Shown: one piece after another, positions 37,391 through 46,107 of the stretch | How the letters are laid out: every line of letters begins with the position of its first letter | Numbering within the stretch: position 1 is the first letter of the stretch | From: Pseudomonadota bacterium | GTDB lineage: Bacteria > Pseudomonadota > Alphaproteobacteria > Sphingomonadales > Sphingomonadaceae | NCBI GenBank assembly: GCA_018240865.1 | Contig: JAFEEY010000031.1 | Span: forward strand, 1-64,000 | Length of the DNA stretch: 64,000 bases | Reading direction: 5' to 3' | Notes under the pieces: model-generated | What the model saw: the letters and a program-made list of their open reading frames with translations, nothing else | Databases searched by the model: none | What the model was told of the DNA's origin: nothing | Translations under genes and position numbers: made by a program

Positions 37391-37585
37391 ATGAAAAATG
37401 CCAACCAATATCCAATTGAGCCCGGCATATGGATCAGGACCGAGGAAGACGAGAAGCTCTTTTTCCTGCGATATTCCTCGACCGGCCATTGGGGCTTCTT
37501 TTCGAAGAGCAACCACCGCACAGCGCGGGAATACAAGCTTCCGCTCGCGGGCCTGAAACCCTGGCAAGAGGAGTACCGGACATGA
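37391..37585 (+). CDS. Small hypothetical protein (64 aa)
   Basis: MKNANQYPIEPGIWIRTEED, then LFFLRYSSTGHWGFFSKSNH. Compact aromatic-rich protein; stop overlaps the next start as ATGA. GGAGG lies upstream. No family recognised. Confidence 0.6.
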   Translation: MKNANQYPIEPGIWIRTEEDEKLFFLRYSSTGHWGFFSKSNHRTAREYKLPLAGLKPWQEEYRT

Positions 37586-38157
37586 AAACCCACGCGATGG
37601 TGAGCGGCCTTCGGGTCACGCTCACGAAGACCGAACTCCTGGCCCTACTATCTCTCGCACGATATGGTGCCGACCAGATCGCGACCGCACGCCACCAATA
37701 TTTCATGCCCAAGCGGCAGGAAGCCGTGGCTGCCGACGTCATCCAGGGCCTCGCTCGCGGTTTGGCATCGGTCCAGTGGAAGCAGGCGGAGGCCAAGGCG
37801 AAACGCGAAGCGCCCAAACGAGAGGCCGAGCGGCGCGCGGCGCGCGCGCATAACGCTTTGATCGACGGTTACACCGTGTGGGGCATATTAGGCGACTGGA
37901 CCGATCTCTCCGACGATCCTGACCGTCGCCAATGGGCGGATATGTTCCATCCCGACACCGAACCGCGCGCGCAGGGTGAGATCAGACGAAACGTCTGGCG
38001 GATATTCATCAGCAAAGGCAGCGCGACGTCGGACGATAGCAAGAACAGCGCGGCGTCGGACGACTTCGCGGTTATTCCGGGCGATTGCACGGAAACCGCC
38101 GATTGCGGCGAAATCGAACAGCTCGCCCGTCGGCTCATCGCCAAATATCAGAGGTGA
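37582..38157 (+). CDS. Hypothetical protein (191 aa)
   Basis: MKTHAMVSGLRVTLTKTELL, coupled to the previous gene by ATGA. Middle part is a basic helix rich in Lys/Arg/Glu/Ala (EAKAKREAPKREAERRAARA); acidic C-terminus. Composition fits a nucleic-acid-binding or scaffold protein; not recognised. Confidence 0.6.
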   Translation: MKTHAMVSGLRVTLTKTELLALLSLARYGADQIATARHQYFMPKRQEAVAADVIQGLARGLASVQWKQAEAKAKREAPKREAERRAARAHNALIDGYTVWGILGDWTDLSDDPDRRQWADMFHPDTEPRAQGEIRRNVWRIFISKGSATSDDSKNSAASDDFAVIPGDCTETADCGEIEQLARRLIAKYQR

Positions 38158-38294
38158 CGGTCTCGAGTCCCGGAAGATGCGCGCGGTCTAATCGATCCTG
38201 CCCTCAACCGGCCGCGCAAAGGCGGGGATTCCTGAAAAAGCCGCCATGGAGGAAAGGAGGAGGTGGGCGTCGAGTTTCAATCGGGGAGTTCGCC

Positions 38295-38810
38295 ATGACC
38301 GCTATCGTCTCTGCCACACACCATCGGCGGACATCGCCGCCTGTGTTCATCTCCGGATCGCTTTCCATCCGGCAATTACCTGTCTGCGTAATGACGCGGC
38401 TCGGGGTGCTCATCGATCAAGAGCGGCCGATCTTGATCGGTGATGCGCCCGGCGTGGACGTCTCCGTCCAGCGGTTCCTCGCCGATCACGGCGTGCGTCG
38501 TGTCACAATCTTCTGCGGCGGTCGAAATCCCCGACATAATGTCGGAGCATGGCCTATACGGCAGATCTGGACCGATGGCGCTCGGGGCACGCGGGCCTTT
38601 CATAGCGCCAAGGATCGGGAAATGTCTCGCCTCGCGGGGGCCGGCTTCGTTGTATGGGACGGAGCTAGCCGAGGCAGCCAAGCCAACATCCGGCGCTTAT
38701 GTGAGCGCGGACGCTATGTCCTCATATATCTTCGCCCTAGGGATCGCTTCATCGCTTTAGCCACCGATGCGCAACGGATGGCGTTCATGACGTCGGGTTA
38801 TCTCGACTGA
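38295..38810 (+). CDS. SLOG/DUF2493-like Rossmann protein
   Basis: 171 residues from ATG 38295 with GGGGAG seven bases upstream. VFISGSLSIRQLP, PILIGDAPGVDVSVQRFLAD and VTIFCGGRNPRHNVGAW have the GS ... GDAxGVDxxxxxxA pattern of SLOG-superfamily proteins, which bind nucleotide-derived ligands. A clearer DUF2493 protein is at 56687. Role unknown. Confidence 0.6.
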   Translation: MTAIVSATHHRRTSPPVFISGSLSIRQLPVCVMTRLGVLIDQERPILIGDAPGVDVSVQRFLADHGVRRVTIFCGGRNPRHNVGAWPIRQIWTDGARGTRAFHSAKDREMSRLAGAGFVVWDGASRGSQANIRRLCERGRYVLIYLRPRDRFIALATDAQRMAFMTSGYLD

Positions 38811-38833
38811 CATCGCCGTAGCCGGGCGGAGGT

Positions 38834-39229
38834 TCAGCGCATCGACCGACGGGCTGCTTCGACCGGACGATACATGTCCGCACGATTGCGCATCACGTCG
38901 GCAAGCCAGACCAGATCACTCGCGGCATCGGCCAGCGGAAGGGTCGCCACCGCGTCAAACAAACGGCGCTGGTAGGAAGAACCGCGATCGAGGATGTCAA
39001 CCAGACGATCGCGTGCGGGGCTGTCCAGATCAGTGATTCCCGCGTTGGCTTCTCGAGCCGCCTCAAGAAAGGCTTCGGCCAGTTCCTGAGACTCATAATA
39101 TCCGGAATCCAGACCTTCCCTAAGGGCGAGGGCGGCGATCTCGCTGCGCACCTCGGCAAGATCGGGGTCGTTCACCGCGTCGATCAGCGGCAGGTTGAAA
39201 TCGAACGTGGCAAGATAATCCGCAATCAT
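38834..39229 (-). CDS. Hypothetical protein (131 aa)
   Basis: GAAGGACG is eight bases before ATG 39229 (MIADYLATFDFNLPLIDAVN); the longer frame to 39322 is not needed. All-helical, acidic: EGLDSGYYESQELAEAFLEA. First gene on the minus strand after the long plus-strand run. No family recognised. Confidence 0.55.
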   Translation of the reverse strand: MIADYLATFDFNLPLIDAVNDPDLAEVRSEIAALALREGLDSGYYESQELAEAFLEAAREANAGITDLDSPARDRLVDILDRGSSYQRRLFDAVATLPLADAASDLVWLADVMRNRADMYRPVEAARRSMR

Positions 39230-39370
39230 GGGGAGCGTCCTTCCGCCCGAATAATAGAACGTAAAATGAACACGGACAAGCCTCCAAGCCGCCTGCACAT
39301 GGTAGCGAAGCTGGATGTTCATGTTTCCTGGAGCCGTCCAGCGACAGGTTCATTCCGGAGAAGAGCTTCG

Positions 39371-39916
39371 CTATCTTCTAGCTGGCTGATCCCGGTCGTG
39401 GCGCGCCAGCCGCACCGCCTGGCGCGCGACCTTCATTGGGAGGTACAATCGCGCCGTCATTCGTCCAAGCGGCGCAAACCCATAACGACCGTAGAAGGTG
39501 CCGGCATTTTCGTCGATCGGATCGACGACGATCATGCGCGCGGCAGCCTCGATCGAGCAGAGACGCATCATCGCATCGATCAGCAGCAGCTCGCCAAGGC
39601 CCTTGCCCTTCATCGTGACGTCGCGCGCGAGCCGACCAATCAGAAAGGCGGGGATTCGGTCATAGCCTGGCAAGCCCTTCTTCTGCTCTGGCGATAGTTC
39701 GCTCTCCAGCACCGCATGTGCCGAGATGGTGTAATAGCCGAGGACTTTGGCAGAGTCCGGTGCGAGCGCCACGAAGCAGGCGGCGATGTCGCTGCGCTCG
39801 TTCTGACCTGCGAATTTCAGCAGATAGTCGGTAAGCGAGGGTTGTTCGCAGGCAAACGCACTCCGATCATGCTCCGCCGCCAGCCGTTCGAACCGGACTT
39901 CAACTTCGTCGCTCAC
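39371..39916 (-). CDS. GNAT-family acetyltransferase toxin, TacT-like
   Basis: 181 residues. GNAT fold with acetyl-CoA loop ARDVTMKGKGLGELLLIDAM (RxxGxG/A type) and the catalytic-type tyrosine in FYGRYGFAPLG. N-terminus RLAAEHDRSAFACEQPSLTD is typical of TacT/AtaT toxins, which acetylate aminoacyl-tRNA and halt translation. Start overlaps the antitoxin stop (ATGA). Likely helps keep the element in its host. Confidence 0.88.
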   Translation of the reverse strand: MSDEVEVRFERLAAEHDRSAFACEQPSLTDYLLKFAGQNERSDIAACFVALAPDSAKVLGYYTISAHAVLESELSPEQKKGLPGYDRIPAFLIGRLARDVTMKGKGLGELLLIDAMMRLCSIEAAARMIVVDPIDENAGTFYGRYGFAPLGRMTARLYLPMKVARQAVRLARHDRDQPARR

Positions 39917-40203
39917 GCATTGCCCGTGATCGCGCGGTGCCTCGCCGCGGCGGCGCGCAGCGCCTGGTTGGGCTCCACCTCGGCATCAAGCGCGCGTACC
40001 AGTGCCGCGAAATCGTCGCGATTGAGCCGCGTCACCTCAGCGTCCTCGATCGCGCGCTGGGCGGCATCCTGCACCGCAGCGGAGACGAAGGCCGCCAGCG
40101 TCTGACCACGCAACGCTGCCGCCTGGCTCACGCGACTATGCAGTGAGGGCGGAACCCGTACCTCCAGCCGTTCCGAGCGGCGCTCTTGGGATCTCGCGAC
40201 CAT
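39913..40203 (-). CDS. DUF1778 ribbon-helix-helix antitoxin, TacA-like
   Basis: 96 residues. N-terminal RHH segment RLEVRVPPSLHSRVSQAAAL followed by a helical toxin-neutralising tail (VTRLNRDDFAALVRALDAEV). Antitoxins of this family bind the GNAT toxin and repress their own operon. The upstream 60 bases are AT-rich (TTATGTACGGCAATATACCG), a probable promoter and operator region. Confidence 0.9.
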   Translation of the reverse strand: MVARSQERRSERLEVRVPPSLHSRVSQAAALRGQTLAAFVSAAVQDAAQRAIEDAEVTRLNRDDFAALVRALDAEVEPNQALRAAAARHRAITGNA

Positions 40204-40295
40204 GACAATGCTCCTTAGGCATTTATGTACGGCAATATACCGACAAAATCAAGGTCGATGATGGGGCTTGCTCCAAGCCTGTCGCCACGGGCTGC

Positions 40296-40631
40296 TTAGG
40301 ACGGTGCCTCGTTTAACGGCCAAACTTCAACGACCCCATGCGCCACAGCGCAGGGCACGTGCGAAACCTTCTCGATGGCTTCAGCTAAGTCGGCGGCCTC
40401 GATGATGGCGAAACCGGCGATCGGCAAGGCGGAGGACATGAAGGGGCCATCGAGGGTTTCCAAACCGCGGGCCTCGGGATTGCGGACCTGCACCGGCGCG
40501 CCGGCGATTCCCATCACGGCGCCTTCGGACAGCAGCTTCGTGTCCTGGGCATGAGCGGCATCCCTGATGGGCCGGGGTGTGCGCTCATAGCCGGCCCGGT
40601 CGCCATACCCGATCGTAATGAACCTGGGCAT
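40296..40631 (-). CDS. YCII-related domain protein
   Basis: 111 residues; MPRFITIGYGDRAGYERTPR, DAAHAQDTKLLSEGAVM, then DGPFMSSALPIAGFAIIEAA. This is the YCII/DGPF pattern (DGPF present) of small ferredoxin-like-fold proteins, often next to ECF sigma genes. GGAGAAG precedes the start. Role unknown. Confidence 0.82.
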   Translation of the reverse strand: MPRFITIGYGDRAGYERTPRPIRDAAHAQDTKLLSEGAVMGIAGAPVQVRNPEARGLETLDGPFMSSALPIAGFAIIEAADLAEAIEKVSHVPCAVAHGVVEVWPLNEAPS

Positions 40632-40707
40632 GGTTTCTTCTCCTTTCAGGCTTGTTGAGGCCAGGCCTCGGCCACAACCGCCGCACAGGCGGCTTGCAAA
40701 ATGTGCA

Positions 40708-40980
40708 TCAGGCCCCGTCGATCAATGCCGCGTCGATCATCGCCGCAAATATCGTGCGGGCGCCGTGCGCGTCGACATCGAGGACGAGATCGTGGGCGGA
40801 TTTGGCTCCGACCTCGGCCATAGCATCGGTTGGATTTTGCAGTTCCATCAGGGCGGCCCGCGCATTGGGCAAGAAGCTTTGCCACATCGGCTTGCCCTCG
40901 AACATGATATTCTCGGGATGACCATCCAGGCGGCACAGTGCGCGAGCGACCAATTCCAGGGCGGGCTTCTTCATCCTCAT
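40708..40980 (-). CDS. Hypothetical protein (90 aa)
   Basis: MRMKKPALELVARALCRLDG, then FLPNARAALMELQNPTDAMA. Start could also be ATG 40974. Helical; a longer minus-strand frame at 40646-40987 overlaps it and is a shadow. No family recognised with confidence. Confidence 0.6.
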   Translation of the reverse strand: MRMKKPALELVARALCRLDGHPENIMFEGKPMWQSFLPNARAALMELQNPTDAMAEVGAKSAHDLVLDVDAHGARTIFAAMIDAALIDGA

Positions 40981-41046
40981 GACTCAACTATACATCAATC
41001 GATCGCGGCAAAAAATGACCTGATGCTTCCTTCAGAAACTGGATGC

Positions 41047-41445
41047 TCATGTTTTTGCATCCCGCTGCTTCGGCTGAAACTTGGCAAGCAACCGGCGTTT
41101 TCTTTGCAGGACAGCATGGACCAGCCGATGCGTTTCGCCAGACAGGCACACCAGTGTGCGCCTTCGATCCAGAGGGTCCCGTCCCGTTATCAGAAGCCCC
41201 TTCTGCGCCAGCCTAGCGATCGCGCGTAATGCGGTAGCCTTCGGGACCGGCAGCGACGAATAGAGGCCGGAAAGCGAGAGGCGCTCGCCCTTCTCTGTCG
41301 CAACGAAGAGGTCGACAAGCATGATCCAGACAAAATCCGTTGCCGCGATTTCTGGCAGCAATTCGTTGCGGCCACGGCGCGCGGTGAGGAGTTGCCGAGC
41401 AAAAGCGAGCACGTCGGAGTCGCCGATCGGTGCCGGTGGTTTCAT
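41047..41445 (-). CDS. MarR-like winged-helix regulator
   Basis: 132 residues from ATG 41445, chosen because it overlaps the stop of the small upstream gene as ATGA. ERLSLSGLYSSLPVPKATAL, RAIARLAQKGLLITGRDPLD and RRRTLVCLSG form a winged helix with the DPxDRRRxxxxLS wing. Similar in plan to the protein at 18033. A perfect palindrome at 41682-41700 upstream is a candidate binding site. Confidence 0.75.
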   Translation of the reverse strand: MKPPAPIGDSDVLAFARQLLTARRGRNELLPEIAATDFVWIMLVDLFVATEKGERLSLSGLYSSLPVPKATALRAIARLAQKGLLITGRDPLDRRRTLVCLSGETHRLVHAVLQRKRRLLAKFQPKQRDAKT

Positions 41446-41633
41446 GCTGCGCTCTTGCCCGGCCATCCGCACCCTGATCGTGGCGAGTGCGCCAGAAAGG
41501 CGTTGTCTTGCCCCCGTTCGAGCATCGGAACGTCTCGGCTCAATTCGAACAAATAGTTTGCCTGCGCGTCTGCGCTACGCAGTCGCCCCATCATATCATG
41601 CCGGCAGCCAAACTGTTCCTCAATCGGGATCAA
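41442..41633 (-). CDS. Small hypothetical protein coupled to MarR-like gene (63 aa)
   Basis: From TTG 41633: MIPIEEQFGCRHDMMGRLRS to GCGWPGKSAA. Its stop overlaps the regulator start as ATGA, which supports both genes. Internal ATGs at 41594 and 41591 are alternative starts. Acidic centre (FELSRDVPMLERGQD). Function unknown. Confidence 0.5.
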   Translation of the reverse strand: MIPIEEQFGCRHDMMGRLRSADAQANYLFELSRDVPMLERGQDNAFLAHSPRSGCGWPGKSAA

Positions 41634-41681
41634 ATTGAAGGTATTTTAAAGAGATAGGACCGTTTTCTGTCCCACATCGCG

Positions 41682-41700
41682 GCACATTTGACCAATGTGC
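41682..41700. promoter_or_regulatory. Perfect 19-bp palindrome between divergent regulator units
   Basis: GCACATTTGACCAATGTGC: two exact 7-bp arms around a 5-bp centre. It lies between the minus-strand MarR-like unit (start 41633) and the plus-strand sigma-like gene (41841). Size and place suit a MarR-dimer operator. Confidence 0.6.
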
Positions 41701-41840
41701 GAGGGGTATCTCTAAGCGGTCCCACTTTTCCTTCTGCGCGCGTTGCCCGGCCGAAAGGGGAGGGGGGTGCGGGCGAGTGGCAAGAGCAGGCGCGAGACGC
41801 GCTCCGCTGTGCCTCCCTCAAGACCGAAAGGTGCCCTCTT

Positions 41841-42335
41841 ATGCCCAGCAATGGCTCCGATCCGCTCCTCCGCGAACTCCTCGATTATCTCGTGTCGCAA
41901 TCGGGGTGGCGCTCTCTCTGGCGGTCGCGCACGAGGCCAGCGAAGCTGATCACACGCTTGCGCGCCGTTCTCGCCTCGACCGACGCCCGCCTGCAATTTC
42001 CCGATGTCATCGACGCGACCCGCCAGGCTTGGGCGGACGATCCCCGCGTGCGGATCGACGGGGACAGCCGCATCGCGGTCGACCGCGATGGCCTCTGGGT
42101 AGCGGCTTGGCTGCTCGCCGGCGACACGACCGCGGCGCGGTCACCAGAAGCGATTACCGCGGCACTTGCTGACTTGCCTCCTTTGCGACGCGAAATCTTT
42201 CGTCTCTATCGTGCCGAACATCTGGACCATGACGAAATAGCATCCCGGCTCGATATAAGTGCGGACATGGCGCGGTCCGAACTGGTCGCCGCGTTTGTCG
42301 CCCTCGATAGGGCGCTGCACGGGCGGGAGGCCTGA
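41841..42335 (+). CDS. Sigma-70 region 4-like protein
   Basis: 164 residues from ATG 41841 with AAAGG about ten bases upstream. The C-terminus ALADLPPLRREIFRLYRAEH, HDEIASRLDISADMARSELV and AAFVALDRAL is the sigma region 4 helix-turn-helix. The N-terminal 100 residues do not resemble region 2, so core polymerase or -10 binding is doubtful. It may be a stand-alone DNA-binding or anti-sigma-linked factor. Confidence 0.68.
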   Translation: MPSNGSDPLLRELLDYLVSQSGWRSLWRSRTRPAKLITRLRAVLASTDARLQFPDVIDATRQAWADDPRVRIDGDSRIAVDRDGLWVAAWLLAGDTTAARSPEAITAALADLPPLRREIFRLYRAEHLDHDEIASRLDISADMARSELVAAFVALDRALHGREA

Positions 42336-42395
42336 TCGCGAACCGAAGTCAGCGCCGTTGCGCCCGCCGATCCTGTCGGGCAGAAAGGCCCCGCC

Positions 42396-43322
42396 ATGAG
42401 AGCAGATATCGACCATCTACCCGAAAGGAATCGGCGCGAACTCAACCGGATCGTTCCCGCGATTTTCGAGGAGTTCGAAGACGCCCACAAGTTCGCGTCT
42501 GGTGACCGGAAGATGGCGCGGATCCTGAAGGTCATCCTCTATGGCTCATTCGCGCGCGGCGACTGGATCTATGAACCGACCACCGAGAAGGCCTATGCCT
42601 CGGACTATGATATCCTCATCATCGTCAATGACGACGAAGCGGCCAAGGACGTGCATTGGCTCGACCTCGAGGAGCGGCTGTCGCGCGACTTCTCTATCCT
42701 ACGCCACCTCCGCCATTCCGTCAGCCTGATCGTTCACACGCTTCAGGAGGTGAACAGCAATCTGGCCCAAGGCCGCTTCTTCTTCACCGATATCGCGGCT
42801 GAAGGGATCGCGCTCTACCAGTCCGACGATAGCGAACTCGCGACGCCGAAGCCCAAGACCCCGGCGGACGCACTCGCCCTGACTCAGGAGTATTTCGAGG
42901 AATGGTTTCCGAGCGCGGGCGCATTCTATAAGATGTACGAGGCCGCCCTATCTGAAGGAAGCAGCGGAATATTTCTCAAGAACGCGGTATTCCAGCTCCA
43001 TCAGGCAACGGAGCGACTTTATCATACCGTTCTTCTGACCTGCACCCTCTACACGCCCCACAGCCATAATCTCGAGCATCTGCGCAACCTCGCGAACAAG
43101 CTCGACCGGCGTCTTCTTCATGTCTGGCCGAGCGAAACGAAAGCGGATGGCCGGCGCTTCGGCTTGCTCAAGGATGCCTATGTTAAGGCGCGCTACTCGA
43201 AGCATTATCACATCAGTCCCGAGGACCTCGCCTGGTTGGGTGAACGCGTCCGCGAACTGAGCGGTGTCGTTCAGACCATCGCGAGCGAGCGCATTGCATC
43301 GCTTCAAAATCAGGCTGTCTAG
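42396..43322 (+). CDS. Nucleotidyltransferase-HEPN fusion protein
   Basis: 308 residues, GAAAGG eight bases before ATG. N-terminal minimal nucleotidyltransferase with LYGSFARGDW and SDYDILIIVND (the paired catalytic aspartates). C-terminal HEPN domain: FFEEW-like start (YFEEWFPSAGAFYKMYEAAL), FQLHQATERLYHTVLLT and VKARYSKHYHIS with an R-x5-H motif. In MNT-HEPN systems the HEPN part is an RNase toxin and the MNT part an AMPylating antitoxin, normally separate; fused forms also exist. Role here is inferred. Confidence 0.82.
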   Translation: MRADIDHLPERNRRELNRIVPAIFEEFEDAHKFASGDRKMARILKVILYGSFARGDWIYEPTTEKAYASDYDILIIVNDDEAAKDVHWLDLEERLSRDFSILRHLRHSVSLIVHTLQEVNSNLAQGRFFFTDIAAEGIALYQSDDSELATPKPKTPADALALTQEYFEEWFPSAGAFYKMYEAALSEGSSGIFLKNAVFQLHQATERLYHTVLLTCTLYTPHSHNLEHLRNLANKLDRRLLHVWPSETKADGRRFGLLKDAYVKARYSKHYHISPEDLAWLGERVRELSGVVQTIASERIASLQNQAV

Positions 43323-43457
43323 CGCCCCGACAATCGGCTTCAGAAACATTCAATTTGGGTCTTGTTGTTCCGTCTCGCGACAGATTTTTGAAGAAACCGT
43401 TAATGTATCGGCCCTAACTTTTCCGCTTCGAAGAGGGCGGACATCGGCGGGCGGGAC

Positions 43458-45332
43458 GTGCTTAATTTCAAGGCCGAGACACTGGAATTAATGGTCCGGG
43501 GCGTGCCGCTCGCCGGGCTCGCCGAGCATGTTTGCCGGCATGTCGAACGCCGTTTCCCTGGCACAGCTTGCTCGATCCTGACCGTCGACGCGGGCGGGTT
43601 GCTCCATATCCTGTCGGCCCCAAGTCTGCCCGAACATTATCTGGCCACCATCGACAATGTCGCCGCCGGCCCTGATGTCGGATCATGTGGGGCTGCCGCT
43701 TGGTCTGGTCAGCCCATCGAAGCGCACGATATCGCCTGCGATCCTCGGTGGGACAGTTGCCGCGACCTGCCCATCGCGCTTGGCCTGAAAGCCTGCTGGT
43801 CATCGCCTTTCACCGATGCGTCGGGACAGGTCATTGCCACGATCGCGCTCTATTTCCGGGAATGCCGCGGCCCAACTCCCGGCGAACGGGCCTTTGTCGA
43901 ACTCTGCATACACCTGTGCGGCCTCGCCATGTCGCGCCAGTCGCGGATCGACGATCGTGAGCGCGGCGTCGCGCTCGACGCCCTGACAGGGCTCCCCAAT
44001 CGGGGGAGCTTCGAGCGCACCTTGTCCGGCCTGAGCTGCGTCATACCCCGAAGATGGGGTCTGTTCATCGTCGATCTCGATAACCTCAAGATGACGAACG
44101 ACACCTTCGGGCATGCGGCGGGCGACTGCCTTTTGCAGGAGGTTGCCGCGCGGCTTGCAAACTACGCCGCGCCGGATCGAGTATTTCGGATCGGGGGCGA
44201 CGAATTCGCCGTCCTGGTCCTCGCGCCCGAACGTCTGGCCGCCCCAGACCGGACGGCGGCCGAAATCCTTGCGCGGCTCACACCTCCGCTGGATTTTGGC
44301 GCTTTCACGCTCATCCCGATGGCGACAATTGGCAGCGCCAGCGTTGCCGGCAGCGAGCTCGACGCCAGCGTGGTGTACCGCAATGCCGACACCGCGCTCT
44401 ATCACGCCAAGGAAACCCAAGTCGGTGGCCATGTCCGTTTCCATTCCGTGCTTGCAACGCGGATCACGGCTCGCCTCTCTTCCATCGAGGCCGTGCAGGC
44501 CGCGCTGGATGAGGAGCGGATCCACGCCTGGTATCAGCCGATCGTCGATCTGGAGACTGGATATATTACGGGTTTCGAGGCGCTGTGCCGAATGATCACG
44601 GCGGACGGGAACGTCATTCCGGCCTCGGTCTTTCGTGAAGCCACGACTGATGCCCGGATCGCGCCGGCCCTGACAGAGCGCATGCTGACTCAAGTGGCTC
44701 GCGACATGGAGCACGGTCGCGATCTTGGTATTCCGCTTTGCCCGATCGGCGTAAATCTGTCGGCCATCGACTTGCGCGGCGGAAAGCTCAGCGAGGCGCT
44801 CAGCAGGATATTCCGCAACGACTACGATCGGTTGCGTAACCTCGTCGTCGAGGTCTCGGAGAACGTCTATCTCGGAAAACGCGCGCAACTCATCATCGAC
44901 GAAATTCAATCCCTCCGCGTACAAGGGATTCGGGTCGCCCTCGACGATTTCGGCACGGGCTATGCCTCGCTTACGCATCTGCTGAACCTCCCTGTCGATG
45001 TGATCAAGATCGACAAGAGCTTTATCGACCGGCTTCCCGCCGACGAGTTGAGCGCCACCATTATTTCTTCCATCGCCTCCATCGCTGACAGGCTTGGCGC
45101 CCGCGTGGTCGCGGAGGGCGTGGAGACAGAAGATCAGGCCGCGGCTTTGGCGACCCTGGGATGTCAGGCCTGCCAAGGGTTTCTTTACGGACCCGGCGTG
45201 CCGCGATCCGAGGCTTTTCGTCTGGCGATGCGCCACTCTGTCTTGAGCAACCGCGCCATGCCGATGATGCGCTGCCTTACGAATGTTGGCGGCGAAAGCA
45301 GCGAGGGCGTGGCACGTCGCCGGACCGGATGA
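43458..45332 (+). CDS. GAF-GGDEF-EAL cyclic-di-GMP protein
   Basis: 624 residues from GTG 43458 (no strong ribosome site; an ATG at 43491 is in frame). An N-terminal GAF-type sensor (VGSCGAAAWSGQPIEAHDIA) is followed by a GGDEF domain with intact RIGGDEFAVLV near 247 and an EAL domain with GFEALCR near 372, LDDFGTGYASLTHL and VAEGVETEDQ. Both active sites keep their key residues, so it may make and degrade c-di-GMP, or one domain may regulate. No membrane segment. It lies upstream of the lasso-peptide sigma factor but separated by 226 bases. Confidence 0.92.
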   Translation: MLNFKAETLELMVRGVPLAGLAEHVCRHVERRFPGTACSILTVDAGGLLHILSAPSLPEHYLATIDNVAAGPDVGSCGAAAWSGQPIEAHDIACDPRWDSCRDLPIALGLKACWSSPFTDASGQVIATIALYFRECRGPTPGERAFVELCIHLCGLAMSRQSRIDDRERGVALDALTGLPNRGSFERTLSGLSCVIPRRWGLFIVDLDNLKMTNDTFGHAAGDCLLQEVAARLANYAAPDRVFRIGGDEFAVLVLAPERLAAPDRTAAEILARLTPPLDFGAFTLIPMATIGSASVAGSELDASVVYRNADTALYHAKETQVGGHVRFHSVLATRITARLSSIEAVQAALDEERIHAWYQPIVDLETGYITGFEALCRMITADGNVIPASVFREATTDARIAPALTERMLTQVARDMEHGRDLGIPLCPIGVNLSAIDLRGGKLSEALSRIFRNDYDRLRNLVVEVSENVYLGKRAQLIIDEIQSLRVQGIRVALDDFGTGYASLTHLLNLPVDVIKIDKSFIDRLPADELSATIISSIASIADRLGARVVAEGVETEDQAAALATLGCQACQGFLYGPGVPRSEAFRLAMRHSVLSNRAMPMMRCLTNVGGESSEGVARRRTG

Positions 45333-45558
45333 TCGCCTGACATCTTCGGTCTTGCCGAACCGTCGGCGACAGGGCATGATTCCCTCGCGCGTCGCCTTGG
45401 CGACTGCGCCTATCGACACACGCTCGACCAGCCGGGTCGGCCGTCACATCGCCAGCGCAACTTGACCGAATAGGTCCGCTTGCGCGCGTCTCGACGAGCT
45501 GCCCTTGCAATGCCTTTCCCATATCTATCGCCCGGCCTCGCGACGGGTTGTGTAGCCC

Positions 45559-46107
45559 ATGAGCCACGATGACGACGACGGCACATGCCAATTCGCCGAG
45601 CGGCGCAGCGACAGGTTCATCGACCGGCTGTTCCGGACCGAAGCGCCGCGCCTTGCGCGCTTCATCCGGCGTTCGATCAAGCAACCTGACGACGTGCATG
45701 ACCTTGTCCAGGAGACATTCGTCAACTTCGTCGCCGGCGCCCCCAAATCCTCCGTGCGCAATCCCGAAGCCTATCTCACGACCATCGCACGCCGCCTCCT
45801 CTGGGGCCGGGCAAAGCGCAGGGAGGCACAGGGCAATGTGCAGCACGTATCGGTGGATGACGCCGATGAACTCTCGATCGGACCCGAGCAGGAATGGATG
45901 ATGGAAGCATCGGATGTCATCCGAAGATATGAGCAGGCTCTCGCCGAACTCCCCGCTCGTACCCGCGAGGTGTTCCGACTGAGCCGCCAGGAAGACCTAG
46001 CCTATGAGGAGATCGCCGAGCGTCTCGGCATCACCAAAAGGATGGTCAAATATCATTTGCGCAAGGCGCTCATTTATCTCGACAGGCGAGTGAACGGCAA
46101 TGACTAA
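45559..46107 (+). CDS. ECF sigma factor, FecI-like
   Basis: 182 residues. Region 2: IDRLFRTEAPRLARFIRRSI, QPDDVHDLVQETFVNFVAGA; region 4: ALAELPARTREVFRLSRQED, AYEEIAERLGITKRMVKYHL. FecI-type factors are released by a FecR protein when a transducing TonB receptor binds its ligand. FecR follows with an 8-base overlap, and an STN-type receptor follows FecR, so the surface-signalling trio is complete. Expected to turn on receptor and isopeptidase genes, and perhaps others. Confidence 0.93.
   Translation: MSHDDDDGTCQFAERRSDRFIDRLFRTEAPRLARFIRRSIKQPDDVHDLVQETFVNFVAGAPKSSVRNPEAYLTTIARRLLWGRAKRREAQGNVQHVSVDDADELSIGPEQEWMMEASDVIRRYEQALAELPARTREVFRLSRQEDLAYEEIAERLGITKRMVKYHLRKALIYLDRRVNGND

Noticed and set aside
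40204-40260. A defined palindromic operator for the toxin-antitoxin operon
   Set aside because: The AT-rich stretch has only 3-bp symmetric arms (CGG...CCG), too short to claim a site.
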